Below, piece after piece: positions 1 through 7,806 of a stretch of 11,891 nt of DNA. Positions within the stretch are counted from its first letter, which is position 1. Each line of letters starts with the position of its first letter. The notes below the pieces were generated by a model that was not told the origin of the DNA, ran no database searches, and worked only from the letters and a program-made list of their open reading frames with translations. The stretch lies in assembly GCA_004151065.3 (NCBI GenBank), contig NWUY0300051333.1, positions 15,656-27,546 on the forward strand, in the 5' to 3' direction. Both the position numbers and the translations under genes were made by a program. Source of the stretch: Larix sibirica (taxonomy: Eukaryota > Streptophyta > Pinopsida > Pinales > Pinaceae).

Positions 1-11
1 ATAAGCCTCCA

Positions 12-338
12 TGCAATCAAAGGTTCGAGAAGTCACTTGAAGATTCTCTTTTTTCATTTAACCAACATCGACACACCTTGCACATAGACAACACATGTCA
101 TTGAAGGGTGACGCATCTTGTGCAAAGGAAACTTGTGTCACTAATGCACTCTATCAATGTGCAGAGTGCATCACCTAAGGTCTGACGCAGCTTTCCAACA
201 TGTAGGGCACGACAGGGTGACAACAAAATGATAAAAGGGTCAACAACAAAAATCGTTTTAATCATTCATCCCAAGTGATTTAGGAATTAGGGCACATAGA
301 GGACACATAAATCAAGATGACGAGATTTTGGTGTAACA
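12..338 (-). repeat. Repeat A, copy 1 (LTR-like, about 327 bp)
   Basis: This segment is a diverged direct copy of 2771-3144. The match is strongest over its last 75 bases (about 264-338), which are nearly identical in both copies and end in TGTAACA. On the minus strand it would start TGTTACACC, a typical plant LTR start, and it could end in TGCA at position 12, giving TG...CA termini. It holds one 69-bp unit (110-178), whereas the other copy holds two. No primer-binding site or polypurine tract is visible beside it and no target-site duplication is apparent, so 'solo LTR or LTR fragment' is an inference. It could also be another kind of dispersed repeat. The left boundary is uncertain because the window begins there. 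Confidence 0.6.
110..178. repeat. 69-bp unit of repeat A, single in this copy, with hairpin
   Basis: The unit runs from GACGCATC to CCTAA and corresponds to the two tandem units at 2847-2915 and 2916-2984. Inside it, 145-152 (TGCACTCT) and 163-170 (AGAGTGCA) form a perfect 8-bp inverted repeat around a 10-base loop. This unit has lost the CpG dinucleotides present in the other copy's stems (CGC/GCG there, CAC/GTG here), which is what cytosine deamination on both strands would give. Confidence 0.7.
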
Positions 339-754
339 GTCATGAAGTGCTTAACCATGTACCAATGGGAACGTTAATTGTATCTCCAACATCAAAGGTA
401 ACCATAATATTTTTAAGCAATTGAATTGATTCAATCCAAGAATGATACCAATGTGAACTAAATGTTGCACTATGGGCTTCATCTTTGAGGATTTATTGTT
501 GTTATAAAGTTATAGACAAAACAATTGCACTGCCTTTTATTTTGATTATAAGTTGATGTTTTTATTATCAAATTCATTTGATCCCCCCATATATTCCATC
601 ACAAAAATAGTTTCATCTATCCTAATTGGAAAATGGCATGATTCTCAAGATGATACAAACCCTTTCCAATTTCAAAACGATCATGCTTCATAGTTGAAGG
701 AATCTTAGGAACAACTTTGCCAGTTGTTTGATTTTATACCAATTCAAAAACTAT
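339..754. other. Unassigned AT-rich stretch
   Basis: No reading frame of useful length, RNA gene or recognisable repeat is visible here. On the minus strand there are short stretches of protein-like sequence with interrupting stops, for example near 640-720, but I could not match them to a family. It lies between repeat A and the CACTA subterminal repeats, so it may be interior CACTA sequence or older host DNA. Confidence 0.4.
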
Positions 755-1398
755 AGTGACAACCACTTGGCGCCATCAAAATCATTATACAATTATCTAT
801 AGCAACATACATTTTTTTACCGTCACCAAAAGCATCACAAAAAACGTATTGGTGAGGGCCCTTCAAGGATCATCACCAAAAGTGTCGCCAAAAAGATAAT
901 TAGCAACAGTATTTTAACAACCCTTAGCATAAGTGTCATGAAAGAGAGAATTGGAAACAGAGTTTTAACGACCATCATGAAAAGTGTCACTGAAAAGGGA
1001 TTTGGTGATGGGATTTAAAGAACTATCACCAAACACACTTACGGAGACAATTTTTCATAGCCTGTCACCATAATTGACTTTGGTGACAACCGTTTAAGGT
1101 CCGTCACAGGCATGACTATTGCCAAAAGGGATTCGGTGATTACATTTAAACAATTTTCACCAAAAGAACTTACAACAATGATTTTTCATAGCTCATCACC
1201 ATAAGTAACTTTGGTGACAACCGTTTAATGTCTATCACAAGCATGATCAGGGATTTGGTGATAGGATTTAACGAATTGTCACCAAAATCACTTATAGCGA
1301 CATTGTTTCATAGACCGTCACCATAAGTGAATTTGGTGACGACCGTTTAAGGTCGGTTGCAAGCATGACCGTCACCGTAGGCTTTTTTTCTTGTAGTG
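755..1398 (+). mobile_element. CACTA (En/Spm) transposon end with subterminal repeats
   Basis: The segment is filled with direct and inverted copies of short motifs such as TCACCAAA, GGTGAC and GTGACAACCGTTTAA. They are arranged in a tandem unit of roughly 120-135 bp: the CATGA core recurs at 976, 1111, 1242 and 1364. It ends in a T-rich run followed by CTTGTAGTG, which is the CACTACAAG terminus of plant CACTA elements read outward. Dense subterminal repeats next to a CACTA terminus are the known binding region for the element's own transposase-complex protein in En/Spm. No transposase coding is visible, and the opposite CACTA terminus is not in the window. The element is therefore either truncated or extends left beyond position 1. 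Its right edge falls inside a copia gag reading frame. Confidence 0.85.
1383..1398 (-). repeat. CACTA terminal inverted repeat (one end)
   Basis: Read on the minus strand this is CACTACAAG followed by seven A's, the canonical plant CACTA terminus. It fixes the element's edge at 1398. The next three bases, TGC (1399-1401), would be the target-site duplication. The partner end needed to confirm this lies outside the window or is lost. Confidence 0.85.
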
Positions 1399-2770
1399 TG
1401 CTACAGATACAGTGATGACCCAAACAATGAAGAAGAGGATAAGCTTGTGAGAAAGTTAAAAAAAGGAACCTACAAGTACAAAGGTAAGCTTCCTTTCAAA
1501 TGTTTTAATTGTGGTAAAGTTAGTCATTTTGCTTCCAAATGTCCTTATGCAAAAGGGTCAAATAGTGATGAAGAAGAAGTTCCCAAGAAAGAAAATAAAT
1601 ATAAGAAAAGAGACAAAGAAATAAATAAAAGAATTTTTTTTAAAAAGAAGAGTCTCTATTCAAAGGAGGACACCTCCTCATCTGATGTGGAGGATGATAG
1701 TGATGATGAATTAGAAAGAGTGCTCTTCATGGCATTAGAAGAAACTGCTAAAGATAATGAGGAAAACTATGAAGAAGGAGAAGTGAATCTTGAGGCAAAA
1801 TTGCTCAGTGCCTTAAGTGATCTAAGAAAATAAAAACAAGTGACTCAGGGAAGAGTTGAGAGAACTAAAGGAAATATCTCAAAGCTCCGACAGAAATCCT
1901 GAAGACACAAAGAAGATATATATGGATCTAAAAGTTCAATTGGAAGAAGCCAAGGTGGTTGAGGAAACACTCAAAAGAAAACTGGAAGAAAAAGAGAAGA
2001 TACAAGAAGATCTAGAAGTTGAAGTAGTCTCACTCAGAAAATAAGTATAGAAGAAGGACACATAACAAAACTTTGGCAACAACACCAAAATACTAGTTGA
2101 AATCATCAGTAGCCAAATACGATTCTATGATAGGTCTGGTCTTCGATACAAACAAAATGATGCTAATAAGGGTTCAAGATATATGATGACCATAAGTGAA
2201 GCAAAACAAAGAAGTTATGCAGATGTTATCAAGGATTCCAAGACTATGGAGGAGGATATATAGAAACCGACAATAAAGAAGAATCCAGAAGAAGATCATG
2301 TATTCAGGGGAACATGGAAGCAACCACGAACAATGAAGAAGACTCGGAATGAATGCCATTATTTCAGAAGATCTACACCAATTGGAAGGCCACCCATATC
2401 CAGGTACCAAAATATTTTTCTAGGCTTGTGTTATTCTTGTAATAATTTTGGGCATAAGGCTATAAATTGTAGATCCTATACATGGGTTATAAATACATGG
2501 AATGGAAATAGCTATGAAAACTATAGAAATCATTATGAAGGAAATCGTCTTAGAAAATCCCGTGAGGATTTTGACAGGAGTTCTAACAAATTCGGAGATA
2601 TGAATTATGAAACTGAATGTTACAAATGTAACAATTTTGGACACAGAACCAGGAAATTGCATAAGTGGTTTGACATTTTCTTCAAGGGAAACTAGACAGG
2701 TTCCAAACAAACAAATAATTTGGAAAAATATGCAAGAAGACTTGAAGGTTGAGGAATGTGGGTTTGCCTT
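1399..2770 (+). pseudogene. gag: Decayed Ty1/copia-type gag with zinc knuckles and coiled coil
   Basis: Gag of a copia-type LTR retrotransposon would package element RNA in cytoplasmic particles. What is seen is a 5'-truncated frame that starts at the CACTA edge. A first CCHC knuckle, C-X2-C-X4-H-X4-C, lies at 1501-1542 (CFNCGKVSHFASKC). It is followed by a Lys/Glu/Asp/Ser-rich stretch and then, after a frame change near 1835-1845, a charged heptad-like coiled coil at about 1900-2041 (QLEEAKVVEETLKRKLEEKE). Downstream in the same frame are stops at 2042, 2048, 2060 and 2261, and a second knuckle at 2429-2470 (CYSCNNFGHKAINC). A third knuckle starts at 2618 (CYKCNNFGH) but its last Cys has slipped into another frame. 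A tail continues in the third frame to about 2770. No protease, integrase or RT of this element is present. The zinc-knuckle pattern and general layout resemble plant copia gag ORFs; a gag-like host zinc-finger relic is less likely. Confidence 0.8.
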
Positions 2771-3144
2771 NCTCGAAGCTTCTCTTTTTCCTTTTAAACT
2801 AATAGAGCCACACCTTGCACACAGACAACCCATGTCTTTGGAGGGCGACGCATCTTTTGCAAATGCAACGTGCATCACCGACGCGCTCTTTCAATGTGAA
2901 GAGCACATTACCTAAGACGCATCTTGTGCAAATGAAACGCGTGTCACCGACGCGCTCTGTCAATGTGCAGAGCGTGCCACCTAAGGTTTGACGCATCTTG
3001 TCAACGAGAAAGGTGTGTCGTGGTGACAACGAAAAGTAAAAGGAAAATCAACAATTCTCCTTTCAATGAATTCATCCCAAGTGATTTAGGAATTAGGGCA
3101 TATAGAGGACACATAACTCATGATGACGAGATTTTGGTGTAACA
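2771..3144 (-). repeat. Repeat A, copy 2, joining copia gag to gypsy pol
   Basis: This is the second direct copy of 12-338, about 45 bp longer because of a tandem 69-bp duplication. Its right edge is sharp: TGTAACA ends at 3144 and the next bases are gypsy pol on the minus strand. Its left edge coincides with the only undetermined base in the window (2771), and about 17-30 bases of the left end seen in copy 1 appear to be missing or unrecognisable. Left and right flanks belong to different elements on opposite strands, so this is not a simple insertion into one element. It marks a recombination or deletion junction, a nested insertion followed by loss, or an assembly join. Confidence 0.65.
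2847..2984. repeat. Tandem duplication, 2 x 69 bp, each with a hairpin
   Basis: Unit 1 is 2847-2915 and unit 2 is 2916-2984. Both run from GACGCATC to CCTAA and differ at a modest number of bases. A third partial start (GACGCATCTTGT) follows near 2990. Each unit holds an inverted repeat around the loop TCAATGTG: GCTCTT/AAGAGC at 2885-2890 and 2899-2904, and CGCTCTG/CAGAGCG at 2953-2959 and 2968-2974. The block is GC- and CpG-richer than its surroundings. Confidence 0.8.
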
Positions 3145-3791
3145 CCCCTCATGCGTTCACTATCAATCTGACATGGGATGTCCTTTACTGTATTGTGTGG
3201 AACATATGCAACTATTTGAGAGTGAAAAACATAACAATTGAAGGATTTTAGGGCTTTGACCATGGAATATTCTTGTTTCTCCATGAGATTATATTTCGAT
3301 TCAGCATCCCTGAGAGATTTACTGAAAAATTCTATGGGTTATTCATGACCATCATGATTCTTTTGTACAAGCACAAGTGCAATTTTGTGGGAAGAAGCCA
3401 AAGAAAATATTAGAAATGGATTTGTATAATCATGACTTATTAATACTGGTTTTTTCCCAATGGATTTCTTCAGTGTTTCAAATGCGTATTTTGCCTCCTT
3501 GTTGCACTTTACATCATTACCTATTTTGAGCATGTTGGTAATGGTTTTAATTAACTCAACCAAATTAGTGGTTAACCTTCCCAAGAAATTTATTCTACCT
3601 ATGAATGATTGTTCTTCCTTCTTGTTTCTAGGGGCTTCAAGTTCCTGTACAACTACCACTCTTTCAGGATCTATCTTTACCCCATCTTTTGATACTATGT
3701 GTCCCATCATCTTACCTTCTCTCAAAGCAAAACTAGATTTCTTTGGATTTAGAGAGAGACCATATTTTCTGCATTTTTTTAGGTTTGCTTC
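3145..3791 (-). pseudogene. pol: RT thumb/connection and degenerate post-RT RNase H, cut at 3145
   Basis: After the frameshift, pol continues in a new frame: KKCRKYGLSLNPKKSSFAL, then GHIVSKDGVKIDPERV, NKKEEQSFIGRINFLGRL, and PVLISHDYTNPFLIFSLASS. The RNase H part then reads VQKNHDGHE, a TAA stop at 3339, and PIEFFSKSLRDAESKYNLME to AYVPHNTVKDIPCQID. Active gypsy RNases H have an Asp in the FxLxTDAS motif and a TDH later. Here the first reads IFSLASSH and the second AYVPHNTV, so two catalytic acids are missing, while the middle Glu (MEKQEY) is retained. This looks like an ancestral loss rather than random decay and resembles a structural 'tether'. The frame ends in repeat A, and no integrase follows. 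Confidence 0.85.
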
Positions 3792-4735
3792 AAGTGAGAT
3801 ATATTTTCCTCATTAGTTTTAGAGAATACACTCATATCATCTAGATATATAACTATGAATTTATCTTTTTCTTCAACTAATTCTATGTGCATGGCACGTT
3901 GGAAATTTGCACCTGTATTCATTAATCCAAATGGCATTTTATCATACATAAAAGTTCCCCATGAAGTAGTAAATGTTGTTTTCTCTCTATCTTCTTTACT
4001 CATAGCTACTTGATTGTAACCTGAAAATACATCCATCATGGATATCCTATCTGCTCCAACCACTTTTTGTAGAATTTGGTCCATTTTGGGCAAAGGATAA
4101 TTGTCTTTGAGGTAGAATTTGTTGATGTTCCTGAAGTCAACACACAACCTGATTTCTCCATTCTTTTTTCTGATAGGGACCAAATTAGCAACCCATTCGG
4201 ATTATCTAAGAGGAATTATTATCTTGGCATCCAATAATTTTCTCACTTCCCTTTCTATAATGGGAAATAATATAGGATTTTTTTGTTTGAGTTTCTTCCT
4301 AAAAGGTTTTGTTCAAGACTTCAGGGTGATCTTATGATCAATTATTAAAGTATCATAGGTCCTTAAATCATTGTATCTCCATGCAAAAACATCTATGTGC
4401 TCTTTGAAAATATTTATGTATCTTTATTGCATTTCAGCAGGTGGCAGTTTTGAGAGCTTGATATTCTTAGGTTCTTCCTAAGTACCAACATTTATTTCTT
4501 CCACATCTTCTTATTTTGGTTGAATGGTGGGGATGTGGGGAACACCATTCTTATCAAATAACCTTTCTAAAGGAACTAATCCTTTAGGTATGAAGTTGCT
4601 CTTTAGCTAGACAATCTTATGGTCTGTTATTTTATAGTTCAACTTGACATCAACATCTTCTTTTTCTTGACTATCTGCATCCTCTTCTATTTCTTGATCT
4701 TGATCGATACAAGTGATGGAAAATTCATCAATCAA
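3792..4735 (-). pseudogene. pol: Gypsy reverse transcriptase with N-terminal linker, pseudogene
   Basis: RT copies element RNA into DNA. An acidic linker (about 4735-4400, with FIPKGLVPLERLFDKNGVP) leads to HIDVFAWRYNDLRTYDTLII, the usual lead-in to plant gypsy RT. RT blocks follow in order: VRKLLDAKIIIPLR, LVPIRKKNGEIRLCVDFRN (about 4180-4125), LKDNYPLPKMDQIL, DVFSGYNQVAMSKEDREKTT, WGTFMYDKMPFGLMNTGANF, and IVIYLDDM. The catalytic YLDD is intact at 3836-3847. In-frame stops are at 4607 (TAG), 4511 (TAA), 4478 (TAG), 4424 (TAA), 4313 (TGA) and 4202 (TAA). At 3791-3794 a one-base loss in the CACTTGAAGC context moves the rest of RT to another frame. Family assignment is certain at the gypsy level. 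Confidence 0.9.
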
Positions 4736-5281
4736 TTATAAAAAACTTTTTATATTTTGGTCATGTTCAAAAACTTTCCATTGCTTGGTATTATCAGGAA
4801 TGGATGGCCTGCAAACCATTTCAACTCCATGACTTAACTTGATTTCAATGGGAGGCTTCAATGTACTTTCTACTAAGGCCAATGAATCAGCTCTCTGATT
4901 CTTTTCCATAGGGATAGTTGTGATTTTAAAAGATTCAAATAAATTGTCTATTAAATCCCATTTCTGATTTTTGTAAGCTCTCATTATGGGGTGTTTGATC
5001 TGATATATATCCTTAATATGTTGTACTATACATTTTGTGTCTCCAAAAATAGAAATATGTTTAATTCCCATCCTTCTAGTTGTTTCCAAACCCAAGAATA
5101 GTGCCTCATATTCAACGACATTATCAGTGGTCTCAAAATTCAATTTAAAAGATAGTGGAAACTCTTATTTATTTGGGGAATTGAGAATTACTCTAGCCCC
5201 AACTTCATCTTTAGTGGAAGATCCATCAAAATACATATCCCAAATATGATCTTGTTCAAAATTTACATTCTTTACTGCCAT
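4736..5281 (-). pseudogene. RNase H domain located upstream of RT, DEDD residues retained
   Basis: RNase H removes the RNA strand during reverse transcription. The frame begins near an ATG at 5279-5281 and shows WDMYFDGSSTKD (first Asp at 5225-5227), then VVEYEALFLGL (Glu), HISIFGDTKCIVQHI (Asp) and QRADSLALV (Asp). This is the full D-E-D-D set in the spacing of type 1 / RVT_3-like RNases H. A conserved-looking tail, VCRPSIPDNTKQWKVFEHDQ, leads to the linker. Stops are at 5294 (in the lead-in), 5165 and 4736, all TAA. It sits between protease and RT, not after RT. This is the only RNase H in the element with its catalytic acids. Similarity to the extra 'aRNH' of plant Tat elements is an inference. 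Confidence 0.8.
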
Positions 5282-5319
5282 CAATGTAAGAGGTTATTTT
5301 TCATAACTATCTCTTGCAG

Positions 5320-5982
5320 TCAACATACAACAACACATGTACTCCCTATGGTGTAGATAGGGTGATTTATAGGGTTTTTTATTTCACTAAGTATACAAGC
5401 ATATCTAGCTTCACTATACAATCTCATTGTTTCTCCTACAAACAAGGGCATAGTTTCATATTTCATGTGCATTTGCATTGTACCCCGCATTGTTTTGGCA
5501 CATGTTCTTGACAACAACATGCCATATCTTGGAGGCACATCATTCACTACAACATCAAGCATGATACTTTTTTATGGTAATTGAGCTAAGGTTACCACCA
5601 TATCTTTTATCATACCCACACATTTCACTAGTTTTGAATCAAAGTTGTATAAATCATGATAAGGTTTAGTGATTTCCAATCCCAACTCTTCCATAATTAC
5701 CTTTGGCATTAGGTTGTGAGAAGCACTTGAATCCAACATACAGTTATGCAATAGCTTTCCATGCAGAATTAGAGTTATATAAAATGGGGGTGTATATTCA
5801 TTACTTTCTTCCTCTACAATAGGTCCAACTTCAATAGAAGGGGTTTCATTGAAAATATTTAGACTATCTAATTGAGAGTCAGAAGTTTTCAACTTTAGGA
5901 CCTTTTCAATTTGTTTAGCATGTACAGGGTTTTGAGCAAGTTCGGACAATGGGATAGACATCTTAATTTTGGAAATTTCATG
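5320..5982 (-). pseudogene. pro: Gypsy aspartic protease pseudogene, active-site Gly changed
   Basis: The retroviral-type aspartic protease cleaves the polyprotein and works as a dimer. The conserved block HNCMLDSSASHNLMPKVIME is at about 5750-5690. The catalytic Asp is at 5731-5733, but the expected D-S/T-G triad reads D-S-S: codon 5725-5727 is AGT, one G-to-A step from GGT. Downstream, GLEITKPYHDLYNFDSKLVK and a flap-like region through VVVNDVPPRYGMLLSRT match plant gypsy proteases. One in-frame stop lies at 5572 (TAA) and the frame closes with TGA at 5320. It continues gag in the same frame and shifts frame before the RNase H that follows. Family assignment is firm; loss of activity is inferred from the triad change and the stops. 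Confidence 0.85.
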
Positions 5983-7308
5983 CTAAAAATTGAAAGGCTG
6001 AGAATATGTGTCTACTTCTTTCATTTCAGGGTGAAGGACAACAACTTTTTTATGAACAGTAGGAGCTGTAATTTTTACTCCTTGAGAGGATGAGGTATTA
6101 GGATTCACTTTATCAATAAGATTATTTTTAATAGGGGAGGGATCAACAACATATTTAGTACTCTTTGGACCTTTGGCCACTTTATTAGGGGCATAAATTT
6201 TAGGTTGATTTCTTGAGAAGTTTTTGGGCCTAATAAAATACCTCGTATGTGCTTCACGCTCATTTTGGTACATATCATCCTGCAATGATATCTCATACTC
6301 TCTTTGATTTAGGTGTATCATGTCATTATCATCATTTACCAAAAGGATTTCTTTAGGAGGTTCAATATATTCTTCATTTGGAGGTACATCCACCATGCGA
6401 TATGCATCATTTGTTCTTACTGGTGGTTGTGTGGGAGGATATTCATTTCTCCCATCTCTATTTAGGATTTGAGGATTGAAAGGACTCCTATATTGATTAG
6501 GGTTTCTCCGTCCCATACCTTGAGGATTTATGTACTGATTGTTTCCATCTACCTCAAGTATGGTGAGTTTATTTGACAATCCTCTCAATATTTTTTACAT
6601 CTCCTCAATTTTTTCAGCTTGACTTTCCCTGGTTTTGTCTGATGTACCATCCTCATATTTAGGCTTCTTTTTGTCAAAATATTGCTTGTGTTTCAACTTG
6701 CTTGAGGCTATCATGTTACCTTCTACATCAAGAGCATCATCGTTCATATTCAATAGAGTAGTGGATCTCCTTTCTCTAAGAATCATGGAAAATTCATATT
6801 CATGAGCTCCTGCATATATAAATTTAGTAGTAGCTTCTGAAGGTTTAATATCTTGGGTAATTTTATTATAAATATGCTTGAACCTCTTATTGAATTTACT
6901 TACATTTTCTTCATTCTTCTTTTTTAAAGCTACAAATTCAGTTAGGTAATATAGGTGATCTCGTTTTTCACCCCACTGTCTCATTAATTCCTACTCCACA
7001 GTAGGCCAAGAATTCAAAGAATTAGAAAGAAAGGCTCTAAACCATTTCCTGCCTTCAGGTTCTAAAGATTGTACAAAAAGTCTCATATTTACATCATCCT
7101 CTTCAATGAGAAGATTATCTGTAAAATATTGGAAATTAGAAATATGATATTTAGTTGTAATATCCTTTTCTCCATCAAACTTAGGTAAAATATTAAGATA
7201 TTCCTCAAGCATGTCATGAATATTGTTTGGTAGATTCAAAGGGCCACATACATTAGCTATCCATTAATTTACAGTAGAGCGTGGACCTCCTTGTCCTCTT
7301 CCAGCCAT
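5983..7308 (-). pseudogene. gag: Gypsy gag (capsid) pseudogene
   Basis: Gag forms the virus-like particle of the retrotransposon. The frame opens with an ATG at 7306-7308 (MAGRGQGGPRSTVN) and runs about 440 codons to 5983 in one frame, with stops at 7264 (TAA), 6991 (TAG) and 6595 (TAA) and its last stop at 5983 (TAG). The retrotransposon-gag core is visible at about 7110-6900: RLFVQSLEPEGRKWFRAFLS, then NSLNSWPTVE, then LMRQWGEKRDHLYYLTEF, matching the usual W-F...SW...F pattern of plant gypsy gags. A basic, Pro/Asn-rich C-terminal half follows. I see no CCHC knuckle. The same frame continues into the protease, consistent with a single gag-pro-pol polyprotein in the intact ancestor. Confidence 0.8.
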
Positions 7309-7788
7309 ATTTAAATGTTGTAGGATAGTATTATGAGCCTGAGGTGCACAAGTGAACTTATTTAAGGTTGAGCAAAGGATTGATCAGGTCTAGATGTATT
7401 AGCAAATCATGATGAAGAAGTGAACTGAGGTTTCAAATCTTGATTTAAAGGATTTTAGGGAATATTATGTAGATTTTTAGAATTATTTAAATCCTCAAGA
7501 CTTTCTTGATTATCTACTGCGGGGGATATTAGATGTGAATTAAAAAGAGGAATACCTCTCCCTTGATATGCATGGATGTTCCTCCAGTGAGTTCAAGAAT
7601 ATGATAAGCTCCGGAACTGCTTTGACCAAGGATTTGATCTTGTATGTCTTTTACCACGATCAAGTTTGATCCAATGAAGTCACTAGGTGAGATTAAACCA
7701 AAGGTATACGATATGCTTCACCATGCAAATAGCATACTGTCTTCAATGTTGTAGAAGGGGGGAGATTTATTTCATACACGTTCCCCAT
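7309..7788 (-). pseudogene. Disrupted leader ORF upstream of gag
   Basis: The stretch between the primer-binding site and the gag ATG contains several protein-like runs in different frames: MGNVYEINLPPSTTLKTV starting at 7788, then LISPSDFIGSNLIVVKDIQD, then SPAVDNQESLEDLNNSK, and finally APQAHNTILQHLN leading into the gag Met. They appear to be pieces of one coding region broken by at least three frameshifts and by stops that are mostly TAA. It may be an N-terminal extension of gag or a short separate ORF. I do not recognise a domain. Confidence is limited because joining frames by eye is permissive. Confidence 0.4.
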
Positions 7789-7799
7789 TATGGTCACCA
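7779..7799 (-). other. Candidate primer-binding site (tRNA-primed reverse transcription)
   Basis: Seven bases after the LTR end, the minus strand reads TGGTGACCATAATGGGG. It begins with TGG, the complement of the universal tRNA CCA tail. The next bases, GACCAYARTGGG-like, resemble the complement of the acceptor and T-stem of a plant tRNA-Arg, but the match is from memory and imperfect. The site overlaps a potential start codon at 7786-7788. Confidence 0.5.
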
Positions 7800-7806
7800 T
7801 TTTTCA

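Noticed and set aside
821-1398. CRISPR array
   Set aside because: The repeats are short, in both orientations and without uniform unique spacers, and the segment ends in a CACTA terminus.
339-2770. Reading the two repeat A copies as the 5' and 3' LTRs of one element enclosing 339-2770
   Set aside because: No primer-binding site follows the end of the 2771-3144 copy, no polypurine tract precedes the 12-338 copy, the outer flanks show no 5-bp duplication, and the interior contains a CACTA end and a gag on the opposite strand.
2174-3029. Minus-strand ORFs opposite the copia gag and repeat A
   Set aside because: They are antisense shadows of the gag frame and of the GC-rich 69-bp units, with no recognisable domain.
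3460-5511. Plus-strand ORFs with hydrophobic segments
   Set aside because: They are reverse complements of pol coding sequence; the minus strand carries clear RT, RNase H and protease motifs.
3339-7266. Alternative genetic code with TAA/TAG read as Gln
   Set aside because: The stops do fall at Gln-like positions, but the sequence also has frameshifts, a damaged protease triad and truncation, and its elements (CACTA, Tat-like gypsy) are of plants that use the standard code. C-to-T decay explains the pattern.
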